Assembly: GCA_938036585.1 (NCBI GenBank)
Contig: CALHQN010000296.1
Location: 1 to 5,061 of the forward strand
From: an uncultured Campylobacter sp.
GTDB taxonomy: Bacteria; Campylobacterota; Campylobacteria; Campylobacterales; Campylobacteraceae
Length of the DNA: 5,061 bases
Reading direction: 5' to 3'
Positions 1-5,061 of the stretch are shown here, one piece after another. The first letter of the stretch is position 1. Each line of letters opens with the position of its first letter. The notes under the pieces are model-generated. The model was not told where the DNA came from. It saw only the letters and a list, made by a program, of their open reading frames with translations, and did not search any database. Made by a program: the position numbers and the translations under genes.

Positions 1-223
1 CGAAGTGGCGTATGCGCCTGCTCATCTCCTCTTCGCTTGCCCCGCCGCGCGGCACGCCCAGCACGAGCACGCTGGCGCCCTTTTCGCGTAGCAGTTCGCT
101 TAGCTCACGCGCGGCTTGGGTGCGGTTTTTGCGCAGGATCGGCTCGCACGGAAGCGGCGTCTTATCGTCGGGTGCCGCGGCCACGCCGATACGTTTAAGC
201 CCAAGATCGATCGCAACTATCAA
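1..223 (-). CDS. ruvX: RuvX/YqgF family putative pre-16S rRNA nuclease / Holliday junction resolvase, N-terminal part (truncated by window edge)
   Basis: This is the first 74 codons of an RNase H-fold nuclease of the RuvX/YqgF family. In bacteria the family is linked to 16S rRNA 5'-end maturation and to Holliday junction processing; it acts in the cytoplasm. Seen: the N-terminus is (M)IVAIDLGLKRIGVA, the family signature, with D6 as the presumed first metal-binding acidic residue of the RNase H fold. A second conserved strand, VLVLGVPRGG (about residues 53-61), follows, then the helix SEEEMSRRIRHF. The full protein is usually about 125-140 residues, so roughly half is outside the window. The start is TTG at 223. 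An in-frame TGA at 229-227 leaves no upstream alternative, the nearby ATG at 230 is in another frame, and AAGGA lies 6 nt upstream. The gene is last in the minus-strand cluster visible here, 12 nt after a possible 60-codon ORF. The family call is firm; the precise role is not shown by sequence. Confidence 0.9.
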   Translation of the reverse strand, partial: MIVAIDLGLKRIGVAAAPDDKTPLPCEPILRKNRTQAARELSELLREKGASVLVLGVPRGGASEEEMSRRIRHF

Positions 224-229
224 ATTTCA

Positions 230-234
230 TCCTT
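230..234 (-). promoter_or_regulatory. Ribosome binding site deciding the TTG start of ruvX
   Basis: AAGGA on the minus strand lies 6 nt before TTG at 223-221. The only nearby ATG (230-228) overlaps this site and is in a frame that does not give the RuvX sequence. The Shine-Dalgarno match together with the in-frame TGA at 229-227 makes TTG the best start. Confidence 0.75.
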
Positions 235-235
235 T

Positions 236-418
236 TTAGTTCGGCTTTGGCAAGCCGCGCGGGTTTGTTTTAAGCTCGAGCGCGACTCGCGGAAGGTAAA
301 ATTTTACCGAGCCGCCTTTTTCTAAATTTAAACTCAGGCCTCGCAGACTACGCGCCGTGCAAACAAGCCGCACCGGCGGGTGGAGCCGATCAAACCGCGG
401 CAAGCAAATGCCGATCAT
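236..418 (-). CDS. Possible small ORF (60 aa) between dprA and ruvX, unknown function
   Basis: I do not recognise this protein. The ATG at 418 lies four bases after the amber stop of dprA and in the same frame, so the ORF is the continuation of the dprA frame past TAG. Its TAA ends at 236, immediately before the AAGGA used by ruvX, so it fills almost the whole gap. The predicted product is short and basic (start MIGICLPRFDRLHPPVRL, middle LNLEKGGSVKFYLPR, end PRGLPKPN), with no clear domain, signal peptide or membrane segment. Codon use does not look alien to its neighbours, with GC-ending codons and an in-phase AAA-TTT-TAC. There is no convincing Shine-Dalgarno before its ATG. The alternatives are a real micro-protein, a remnant of a longer gene, or an untranslated spacer. 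The exact fit to the gap is the main support. Confidence 0.3.
   Translation of the reverse strand: MIGICLPRFDRLHPPVRLVCTARSLRGLSLNLEKGGSVKFYLPRVALELKTNPRGLPKPN
242..257. repeat. Small hairpin (CGGCTT/AAGCCG) upstream of the ruvX start
   Basis: A perfect 6-bp stem with a 4-nt loop (TGGC on the plus strand) lies about 20 nt before the TTG of ruvX on the minus strand. No U-tract follows it in the ruvX direction, so it is not a Rho-independent terminator for dprA. It sits at the end of the 60-codon ORF. It could influence ruvX translation, or it could be chance. Confidence 0.3.
295..308. repeat. 14-bp perfect palindrome GGTAAAATTTTACC
   Basis: The sequence is fully self-complementary, centred on AAAATTTT, in the dprA-ruvX gap and inside the possible 60-codon ORF, where it is read as SVKFYL. 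The AAAATTTT core is common across the window, so the palindrome may be a by-product of that bias. The GGT/ACC arms make it longer than most of the other copies. Confidence 0.4.
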
Positions 419-421
419 CGG

Positions 422-1210
422 CTATTTTACCACGATCTTTGCGCCTAAAATTTCGATCCTGCCTTCAAGCTCGTATTCGTAAATTTTATCTCCGAAGCGC
501 TCGATCGCCGCTTGCAGATCGGAATTTAGCGCTAAAAATTCCATCACCTCATCCTGCGTGCGCTCAGTGTTTTGCGACGTCTGCGGAGCCAAAGAAGCTA
601 CGAACTCGCCAAAATCCGCAATCAGCCGCGCCTGAGATTTTGCGAGCAGATCGTTCGTGCCCGCGCTCTCGTCCATGCGGTGCGGCAGCACGTACACGGG
701 TATGCCCATTTCGCGAGCCAGGCGCGCGCTTTGCAGCGAGCCGCTGCGGGGCTCGGCTTGAGCGACTACGAGCGCCTCGGACAGCGCTACGACGATGCGG
801 TTGCGCTGCAAAAACTGAAATCCGCGCGCGCTCACGCCGTCCTCATACTCGCTAAGCGCGAGGCTGCGCTCGTAAATTTTGCCGATCATAGCGGCGTTTT
901 GCGCGGGATAAATTTGATCAAGGCCGTTGCCAAAAACCGCGATCGTGTTTGGAAACGCCCCTTCGTGCGCGGCTATGTCGCAGCCGATCGCCGCGCCGCT
1001 TACGACGCAAAAGTCCGCATCGCTCAAAGCGCGCGCGAGGCGCAGGATCAAATTTTTAGTATAAACACTCATCTTGCGCGAGCCCACGATCGAGATGCGG
1101 CGCTTTTGTAACATCGCGAGCTCGCCCCTAAAATACAGCCGCGCGGGCTCGCTTGCGCCAAGCCTCGCTAGGCTTTGAATTTTAAAACTAAGCTCACTCG
1201 TAGTACTCAT
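422..1210 (-). CDS. dprA: DNA processing protein DprA (Smf family)
   Basis: DprA binds incoming single-stranded DNA in naturally transforming bacteria and helps load RecA; it acts in the cytoplasm. With the ATG at 1210 the product is 262 residues (MSTTSELSFK...), a typical size for Campylobacter and Helicobacter, which lack the N-terminal SAM-like domain of longer DprAs. Seen: a Rossmann-like core with IVGSRKMS (residues 41-48), VVSGAAIGCDIAAHEG (69-84; family SGGA-x-G-x-D..AH), VFGNGLDQIYPAQN (92-105), FLQRNRIVVALS (133-144), PRSGSLQSA (154-162) and AGTNDLL (183-189). Residues about 218-262 look like the small C-terminal winged-helix domain. A GTG at 1243 would add 11 residues, but it lies deep in the previous gene and the added residues do not look like DprA. 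The chosen ATG overlaps the upstream gene by 17 bp (1194-1210), implying translational coupling. The gene ends in TAG at 424-422. Natural competence is known in Campylobacter; here it is inferred. Confidence 0.95.
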   Translation of the reverse strand: MSTTSELSFKIQSLARLGASEPARLYFRGELAMLQKRRISIVGSRKMSVYTKNLILRLARALSDADFCVVSGAAIGCDIAAHEGAFPNTIAVFGNGLDQIYPAQNAAMIGKIYERSLALSEYEDGVSARGFQFLQRNRIVVALSEALVVAQAEPRSGSLQSARLAREMGIPVYVLPHRMDESAGTNDLLAKSQARLIADFGEFVASLAPQTSQNTERTQDEVMEFLALNSDLQAAIERFGDKIYEYELEGRIEILGAKIVVK

Positions 1211-2369
1211 AAATTTCGTCCAAATAGACCAAATCGACCTCACCTAGGATGTCGGCGCTGTTTGCAAGCGCGCGCAGAGTGGAGCTTTTGGGATGGCCGA
1301 TAGCGATGGCGTAACCCTGCTTTTTAGCAAGCGTCACGGCTTCGCGCAGCTTTTTGCGCACCGCAGCGACGCTGTTTTGATTATCTAAAAACACGTCGCG
1401 ATGCACGTATCGCATGCCGAGTCCATTCATCGCCGCCTTAGCCTTGGTAGCGGGGCTCGTGCGCGAGTCGATAAATAAAAATCCATGCTCGTTCATCGCG
1501 CGCAGCAAGTTTTGCATCGCGCGCTCGTCGGCGGTAAATTTAGAACCGGTGTGGTTGTTTATAAATTTAGCGTTCGGAAAGTCCGCGCGCAGCTTGGCTA
1601 TGACGCCGTTTAGCTTCTCGTAATTATCCGAAGCTCGCAGCGTCGCGGAGTTATTTTTAGCAGAGCTCGCCTCCATCGGCAGGTGGATCGCGTAATGCTC
1701 AAAGCCGCGAGCGAGCGAGCGCGTGTCCTTGCGCTGATACTCGGGCGGGAAGATGGACGGCGTCACGCGCACGGGCAGAGCGGCGATCTTCTGCGCCTGC
1801 TCGCCGGTGCCTACGTCGTCGATGATGATCGCTAGCTTTGCGCGAGAGCCTGCTGGCAAAGCCTTGCGCGGCGATTTAGAAAGATCGTCCGCACCGCTAG
1901 AAACGTGGCTTTGCGCGGTAGAATTTATGGAATTTTCTGGCGCGGAATTTGCCGCGGTAAAATTTACGTCAGGTCCGTCACCCGCCGAATTTGCGGAAGC
2001 CGTAGAATTTACGGAATTTTGCGAATCGCCGTTTGCGGAATTTTCTCCTGCGAAATTCTGCCGCGCAGGCTCGATACTCATCTTGGGCGTAGTTACGTTT
2101 TGCTCGGCGATCTTATCAAGCTCCTTTTGAATCAGAGCTTCCTTTTCCGCAGCGCTTAAACGCGGCTTTTTACCGCGAGAATCAGAATGGCTCTCGGGAG
2201 TTTGTTTACGCGAGCTTTGCTGCAACGCGGCTTTATTGCCCGAAAATACGAGATCCAAAACCGCGTAGGTAACCGCGCCGCTTAAAAAGCATAAGATTAT
2301 GACAAAGGCGATCGTTGCGTAGTTGATCGGGCGCTTTTTGCGGCGCCCGCGTGGATTTCTACTAGCCAA
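1194..2369 (-). CDS. Divergent polysaccharide deacetylase family protein (DUF610-like), membrane-anchored, with N/S-rich linker
   Basis: This is a 391-residue protein of the divergent polysaccharide deacetylase family (Polysacc_deac_2), comparable by position to C. jejuni Cj0633. A basic N-terminus (RRKKR) precedes one hydrophobic helix at about residues 19-42, an uncleaved signal anchor, so the bulk should be periplasmic. A charged helix (about 71-90) is followed by a low-complexity Asn/Ser-rich linker (about 103-170). The enzyme-like domain (about 177-391) carries AIIIDDVG (180-187), AIHLPMEAS (227-235), NNHTGSKFT (271-279), FIDSRT (299-304), RDVFLDN (324-330) and AIAIGHP (354-360). The acidic and His residues (D184/D185, H229, H273, D301, H359) are candidate metal or catalytic residues. 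The substrate is unknown, and peptidoglycan or glycan is only a guess. The start is TTG at 2369: a TGA lies two codons upstream in frame and no other start codon precedes the membrane helix; the Shine-Dalgarno is weak. It lies 13 bp after ilvC and overlaps dprA, so it is probably co-transcribed. Confidence 0.88.
   Translation of the reverse strand: MASRNPRGRRKKRPINYATIAFVIILCFLSGAVTYAVLDLVFSGNKAALQQSSRKQTPESHSDSRGKKPRLSAAEKEALIQKELDKIAEQNVTTPKMSIEPARQNFAGENSANGDSQNSVNSTASANSAGDGPDVNFTAANSAPENSINSTAQSHVSSGADDLSKSPRKALPAGSRAKLAIIIDDVGTGEQAQKIAALPVRVTPSIFPPEYQRKDTRSLARGFEHYAIHLPMEASSAKNNSATLRASDNYEKLNGVIAKLRADFPNAKFINNHTGSKFTADERAMQNLLRAMNEHGFLFIDSRTSPATKAKAAMNGLGMRYVHRDVFLDNQNSVAAVRKKLREAVTLAKKQGYAIAIGHPKSSTLRALANSADILGEVDLVYLDEIYEYYE
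1920..2057 (-). repeat. Irregular in-frame AATT(T/C)-core repeat encoding N-(F/S)-(A/T/V) units in the deacetylase linker
   Basis: Residues 105-150 of the deacetylase-family protein contain nine N-(F/S) dipeptides, mostly followed by A, T, V or I. They begin at residues 105, 110, 118, 121, 127, 136, 141, 146 and 149. Each is encoded by AAT followed by TTT, TTC or TCC/TCT/TCG, so the DNA core AATT(T/C) always sits in the same codon phase. Spacing is irregular (3-9 residues), unlike the strict 21-bp array in proC. The segment lies between the membrane anchor and the catalytic-type domain, where length change would be tolerated. Confidence 0.7.
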
Positions 2370-2382
2370 AGCTCAGCCGAAA

Positions 2383-3426
<1,044 letters not shown>

Positions 3427-3435
3427 TTAGGCGAG

Positions 3436-3441
3436 ATTGTA
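3436..3441 (-). promoter_or_regulatory. Candidate -10 element (TACAAT) of the ilvC operon promoter
   Basis: On the minus strand TACAAT follows an A/T-rich stretch (AAATTTTAGC), as usual for Campylobacter sigma-70 promoters, which lack a clear -35 box. Transcription would start near 3429, giving a leader of about 24 nt with the AAGGA ribosome site inside it. Such a short leader leaves no room for an attenuator or riboswitch. No start site has been measured here. Confidence 0.5.
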
Positions 3442-3515
3442 GCTAAAATTTGCTTTTACGTAGATAAACCGCGCGCCGCAAGGGCGGATAAAGAAATTTT
3501 GAGCTATCATTGAGG

Positions 3516-3521
3516 CATAAT
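3516..3521 (+). promoter_or_regulatory. Candidate -10 element (CATAAT) of the proC promoter
   Basis: CATAAT lies 22 nt before the proC ATG, so transcription could begin near 3528, leaving a leader of about 15 nt with AAAGGAG in it. TATCAT at 3505-3510 is a weaker alternative. The TTTT run before it fits a Campylobacter-style promoter. The assignment rests on position and hexamer only. Confidence 0.4.
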
Positions 3522-3542
3522 TTAGCTTTAAAAGGAGCGAAA

Positions 3543-4520
3543 ATGAAAGTGGGATTTATCGGCGGCGGAAATATGGGCGAGGCGATGATCGCCGCACTTT
3601 GCAAAGCCGGCGGGCAAGATTGCGCGGCGGGCGGAGAAAATTTTACAGAGGATAAAGAAAATTGCACGGCGGGCGGAGAAAATTCCGCGCACGACGGGCA
3701 AAATTTTATGCCAGATACTCAAAATTTTACCGCTTGCGGGCAGAATTCCGCAAATTTAGAGCAGAATTTTGCGAGCCGCAAACGTGATTTCGCCTGCGCG
3801 CAGCCCACCTCCGATACGAAGTTTCAAGTCCTAGCTTATGCTAGAAGCAAAAACGAAGTCTTACGCAAGCGCTACGGCGTGCAAATTTTACAAGGCGAGA
3901 CGCAGCTGGCGCACACTGCGGATATTATCGTGCTCGCGACCAAGCCCGCCAGCTACGAGGGGATTTTGCGCCTGATCGCGCCTGAGCTCGCGGGCAAAAT
4001 CCTGCTTCTTTTGGCGCCGAATTTCAAGCTGGAGTGCGCCCAAAATATCGTAGGTGCGGACGTTTTCGTGGCCCGTGCGATGCCAAACGTCGCCGCGGGT
4101 ATCGGCGCGTCGGCTACGGCGCTGTGCTACGGCGAGTATTTTGATGAGGCCAGTCGGGAGGTCGTACGAGCGCTAGCCGCTAAAATCGGCAAATTTTACG
4201 AGATAGACGAAGCTGGCTTTGCCGCATTTACGGGGATCGCAGGGAGTCTGCCTGCGTATGTGTGCGCCTTTATCGAGGCTGCGGCGGATGCGGGCGTGCG
4301 GGGCGGACTGTCGCGGGCGCTATGCTACGACGCGGTAGCGGTGGCGGTAGAGGGCACGGCGCGTCTGCTACAAAGCGGCAGGCGCCCATCGGAGCTCAAA
4401 GACGCCGTCTGCTCGCCTGCGGGCACGACAATAGAGGGGCTCGCGGCACTGGAGGCGGCTGGGTTTCGCGCAGCGGTGATGGCGGCGATCGAGGCGTGCA
4501 TCGCCAAAACTCGCGGCTAG
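3543..4520 (+). CDS. proC: Pyrroline-5-carboxylate reductase with an in-frame heptad-repeat insertion
   Basis: ProC makes L-proline from pyrroline-5-carboxylate with NAD(P)H, the last step of proline synthesis, in the cytoplasm. The start is ATG 3543, with AAAGGAG 5 nt upstream; an in-frame TTG at 3510 would precede the ribosome site. Seen: the Rossmann motif GFIGGGNMGEAMI (4-16); YARSKNEVL (99-107), the strand end and cofactor-phosphate loop; VLATKP (130-135); ARAMPNVAAGIGAS (177-190; family MPNTPA); the dimer-domain signature GIAGSLPAYVCAFIEA (231-246); and SPAGTTIEGLAALEAAGFR (291-309; family SPGGTT). The length is 325 residues against the usual 265-280. The excess is residues about 25-93, an N-rich low-complexity insert between the first helix and the second strand. 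With it removed, the two sides join into an ordinary ProC with no missing motif, so the gene is probably functional. It is divergent from ilvC, and no co-transcribed gene follows. Confidence 0.95.
   Translation: MKVGFIGGGNMGEAMIAALCKAGGQDCAAGGENFTEDKENCTAGGENSAHDGQNFMPDTQNFTACGQNSANLEQNFASRKRDFACAQPTSDTKFQVLAYARSKNEVLRKRYGVQILQGETQLAHTADIIVLATKPASYEGILRLIAPELAGKILLLLAPNFKLECAQNIVGADVFVARAMPNVAAGIGASATALCYGEYFDEASREVVRALAAKIGKFYEIDEAGFAAFTGIAGSLPAYVCAFIEAAADAGVRGGLSRALCYDAVAVAVEGTARLLQSGRRPSELKDAVCSPAGTTIEGLAALEAAGFRAAVMAAIEACIAKTRG
3618..3806 (+). repeat. Tandem array of nine 21-bp units encoding heptads, inside proC
   Basis: Units start at 3618, 3639, 3660, 3681, 3702, 3723, 3744, 3765 and 3786. 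Seven begin AATT and the two outer ones begin GATT; seven end in (G/C)A(A/G), with the last two units diverged. The encoded heptads are DCAAGGE, NFTEDKE, NCTAGGE, NSAHDGQ, NFMPDTQ, NFTACGQ, NSANLEQ, NFASRKR and DFACAQP, i.e. N-(F/S/C)-(T/A)-x-x-x-(E/Q). Units 1 and 3 share a near-perfect 24-nt stretch (3619-3642 and 3661-3684, one mismatch), which points to a two-unit (42-bp) duplication. The hydrophobic position is only one per heptad and often Ser, so a coiled coil is unlikely. Being a multiple of three, gain or loss of units keeps proC in frame. Confidence 0.9.
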
Positions 4521-4711
4521 CCTTTCGCCGCACCTCGCCAGTTTCGGATTTCAAACATAGCGCGTTTGCGTTCACGCTAACATTGGGATTCTGTGCGGGC
4601 GTTCTCTAGCAAAATTTTGCCTTATCTTTAAATCGAATGAGTTTGCCCGCTCCTGCAGCGGCGGAATTTATGAGCTATATGGCGAACAAGCCGGCAAGCT
4701 CGCATTGCATT

Positions 4712-4727
4712 TAAATTTTAAAATTTA
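4712..4727. repeat. 16-bp perfect palindrome TAAATTTTAAAATTTA
   Basis: The 16 bases equal their own reverse complement. It is the longest gap-free palindrome in a run that also includes GCAAAATTTTGC (4609-4620), a 7-bp stem with 5-nt loop (4738-4756) and TTAAAATTTTAA (4761-4772). The word AAATTTAGCG occurs at 4721-4730 and again at 4786-4795. Low AT complexity makes some of this expected by chance. Confidence 0.6.
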
Positions 4728-4809
4728 GCGACTTTAGAAATTTTAGATCAAAATTTACGCTTAAAATTTTAAATTTAGAGATTGTAAATTTAGCGCTCGC
4801 GGCAGGGCA

Positions 4810-4865
4810 AAATTTTGATTTTTAGCGGCGCGAGCCTACGTCCACAACCATTAAAATCAAAATTT
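4810..4865. repeat. 13-bp perfect inverted repeat with 30-nt GC-richer spacer
   Basis: AAATTTTGATTTT (4810-4822) is the exact reverse complement of AAAATCAAAATTT (4853-4865). The spacer between them is mostly mixed-sequence and GC-richer (AGCGGCGCGAGCCTACG...). The arms could form a stem-loop in RNA from either strand. No T-tract follows at terminator distance on either strand, and no transposase or target duplication is visible, so neither a terminator nor a mobile-element end can be claimed. Confidence 0.55.
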
Positions 4866-4932
4866 AACGCAGCATAGGTAGATGCGCCCGCGACTGCGAA
4901 CTTGAGAAGCAAGAACGTAAGAGCTAAAATAG

Positions 4933-4970
4933 TGCGTCTTGCGCCGCAGTCTTATTAAGACACAAACGCA
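4933..4970. repeat. Nested inverted repeat around GTCTTATTAAGAC
   Basis: GTCTTA-T-TAAGAC (4949-4961) is a near-perfect palindrome about a single central T. It is enclosed asymmetrically by TGCGT (4933-4937) and ACGCA (4966-4970), which are also complementary. As DNA it resembles an operator-like dyad; as RNA, the inner 1-nt loop would need to open to about 3 nt. No gene begins next to it within the window, so its role is unknown. Confidence 0.35.
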
Positions 4971-5061
4971 AACAGCAAAATTTCGCCGCTCACGCGAACA
5001 GTAAAACAAAGCTAGCCGCCCCGAACCGTATTTTACTACCAAAGCAAGCCTCAAATCAAAA

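Larger units (their letters stand above)
4521..5061. other. Gene-free, AAATTT-rich intergenic region (window continues beyond)
   Basis: No ORF here looks like a protein: the longest candidates are short, begin with weak start codons and have odd Cys/Arg-rich composition. No tRNA, rRNA or CRISPR pattern is visible. From 4521 to about 4610 the DNA is mixed in composition, with no convincing terminator for proC. From 4609 to 4866 it holds about ten AAATTT/AAAATTTT cores. From 4870 to 5061 it is mixed again, with one nested inverted repeat. The region could be a plain spacer between unrelated genes, or the far decayed end of a lost gene; nothing decides between these. Confidence 0.6.

Noticed and set aside
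572..1111. Plus-strand ORF of 179 codons opposite dprA, and shorter plus-strand ORFs at 439-855 and 12-325
   Set aside because: They are antisense to clear DprA and RuvX coding sequence, with Arg/Ala-rich composition typical of the complement of GC-rich genes and no recognisable domain.
1208..1243. Longer DprA starting at GTG 1243
   Set aside because: It would add 11 residues encoded within the upstream gene and lacks family support; ATG 1210 gives the usual length and a normal overlap.
1753..2159. Plus-strand ORFs opposite the deacetylase linker
   Set aside because: Their EF/AEF-rich repeats are just the complement of the in-frame AATT repeat in the real gene; there is no ribosome site or family match.
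3443..3722. Minus-strand ORFs opposite the proC start and heptad array
   Set aside because: They are open only because the 21-bp units contain no stops on either strand. They would run through the divergent promoter region, and the ProC reading on the plus strand is unambiguous.
3618..3806. Reading the 21-bp array as a CRISPR or as a coiled-coil domain
   Set aside because: Units are adjacent with no unique spacers, which excludes CRISPR. The heptads lack the paired hydrophobic positions of a coiled coil.
4513..4531. GCGGC/GCCGC stem straddling the proC stop codon
   Set aside because: It has no T-tract after it and is expected by chance in GC-rich coding sequence.
4262..4609. Plus-strand ORF of 115 codons overlapping the end of proC
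   Set aside because: It is out of frame with proC, Gly/Arg-rich, and becomes meaningless after the proC stop.
4609..4632. GCAAAATTTTGC followed by CTTATCTTT as a proC terminator
   Set aside because: The hairpin would have only about four pairs with two G-C pairs, and the following tract is interrupted, so it is too weak to call.
4778..4788. TTTACAATCTC on the minus strand, sharing TACAATCTC with the ilvC promoter candidate
   Set aside because: It would transcribe toward the end of proC, with no minus-strand gene before it; a 9-base match in AT-rich DNA is weak.
4857..5054. Minus-strand ORF of 65 codons in the right-hand region
   Set aside because: TTG start without a ribosome site, unusual Cys/Arg/Tyr composition, no recognisable family, and it runs through the nested inverted repeat.

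Overview
The window looks like chromosomal DNA from a relatively GC-rich Campylobacter, of the type seen in oral species such as C. gracilis, C. showae or C. rectus. Three things point there. The KARI (IlvC) protein has a strongly Campylobacter-like sequence, including its C-terminal [22 protein letters not shown] words are frequent in coding and non-coding DNA. From memory, the order ilvC, divergent polysaccharide deacetylase, dprA, ruvX matches C. jejuni Cj0632 to Cj0635. The species cannot be fixed from the sequence alone.

Layout. Positions 1-3405 hold a minus-strand gene cluster, read right to left. It starts with ilvC (branched-chain amino acid synthesis). Next, 13 bp away, is a membrane-anchored divergent polysaccharide deacetylase family protein. 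Then comes dprA (ssDNA/RecA-loading competence factor), whose start overlaps the preceding gene by 17 bp. The last gene is the beginning of ruvX/yqgF (RNase H-fold resolvase family), cut off by the left edge. A 60-codon ORF of uncertain reality fills the dprA-ruvX gap; it is in the same frame as dprA, just past its amber stop. The tight packing suggests one transcript from a promoter before ilvC. Positions 3406-3542 are a divergent promoter region. Positions 3543-4520 hold proC (pyrroline-5-carboxylate reductase) on the plus strand. Positions 4521-5061 contain no gene I can support; they hold AT-rich palindromes built on AAATTT and two larger inverted-repeat arrangements.

The most notable signal is inside proC. 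Nine tandem 21-bp units (3618-3806) encode nine heptads of the form N-(F/S/C)-(T/A)-x-x-x-(E/Q), inserted in frame in the loop after the first helix of the Rossmann fold. Without this insert the protein is an ordinary ProC. A related but irregular N-(F/S)-(A/T/V) series, with the same AATT(T/C) DNA core in the same reading phase, lies in the linker of the deacetylase-family protein on the opposite strand (1920-2057). This suggests a short in-frame repeat spreading through tolerant parts of proteins in this genome. I see no mobile element, CRISPR array, RNA gene or defence system.
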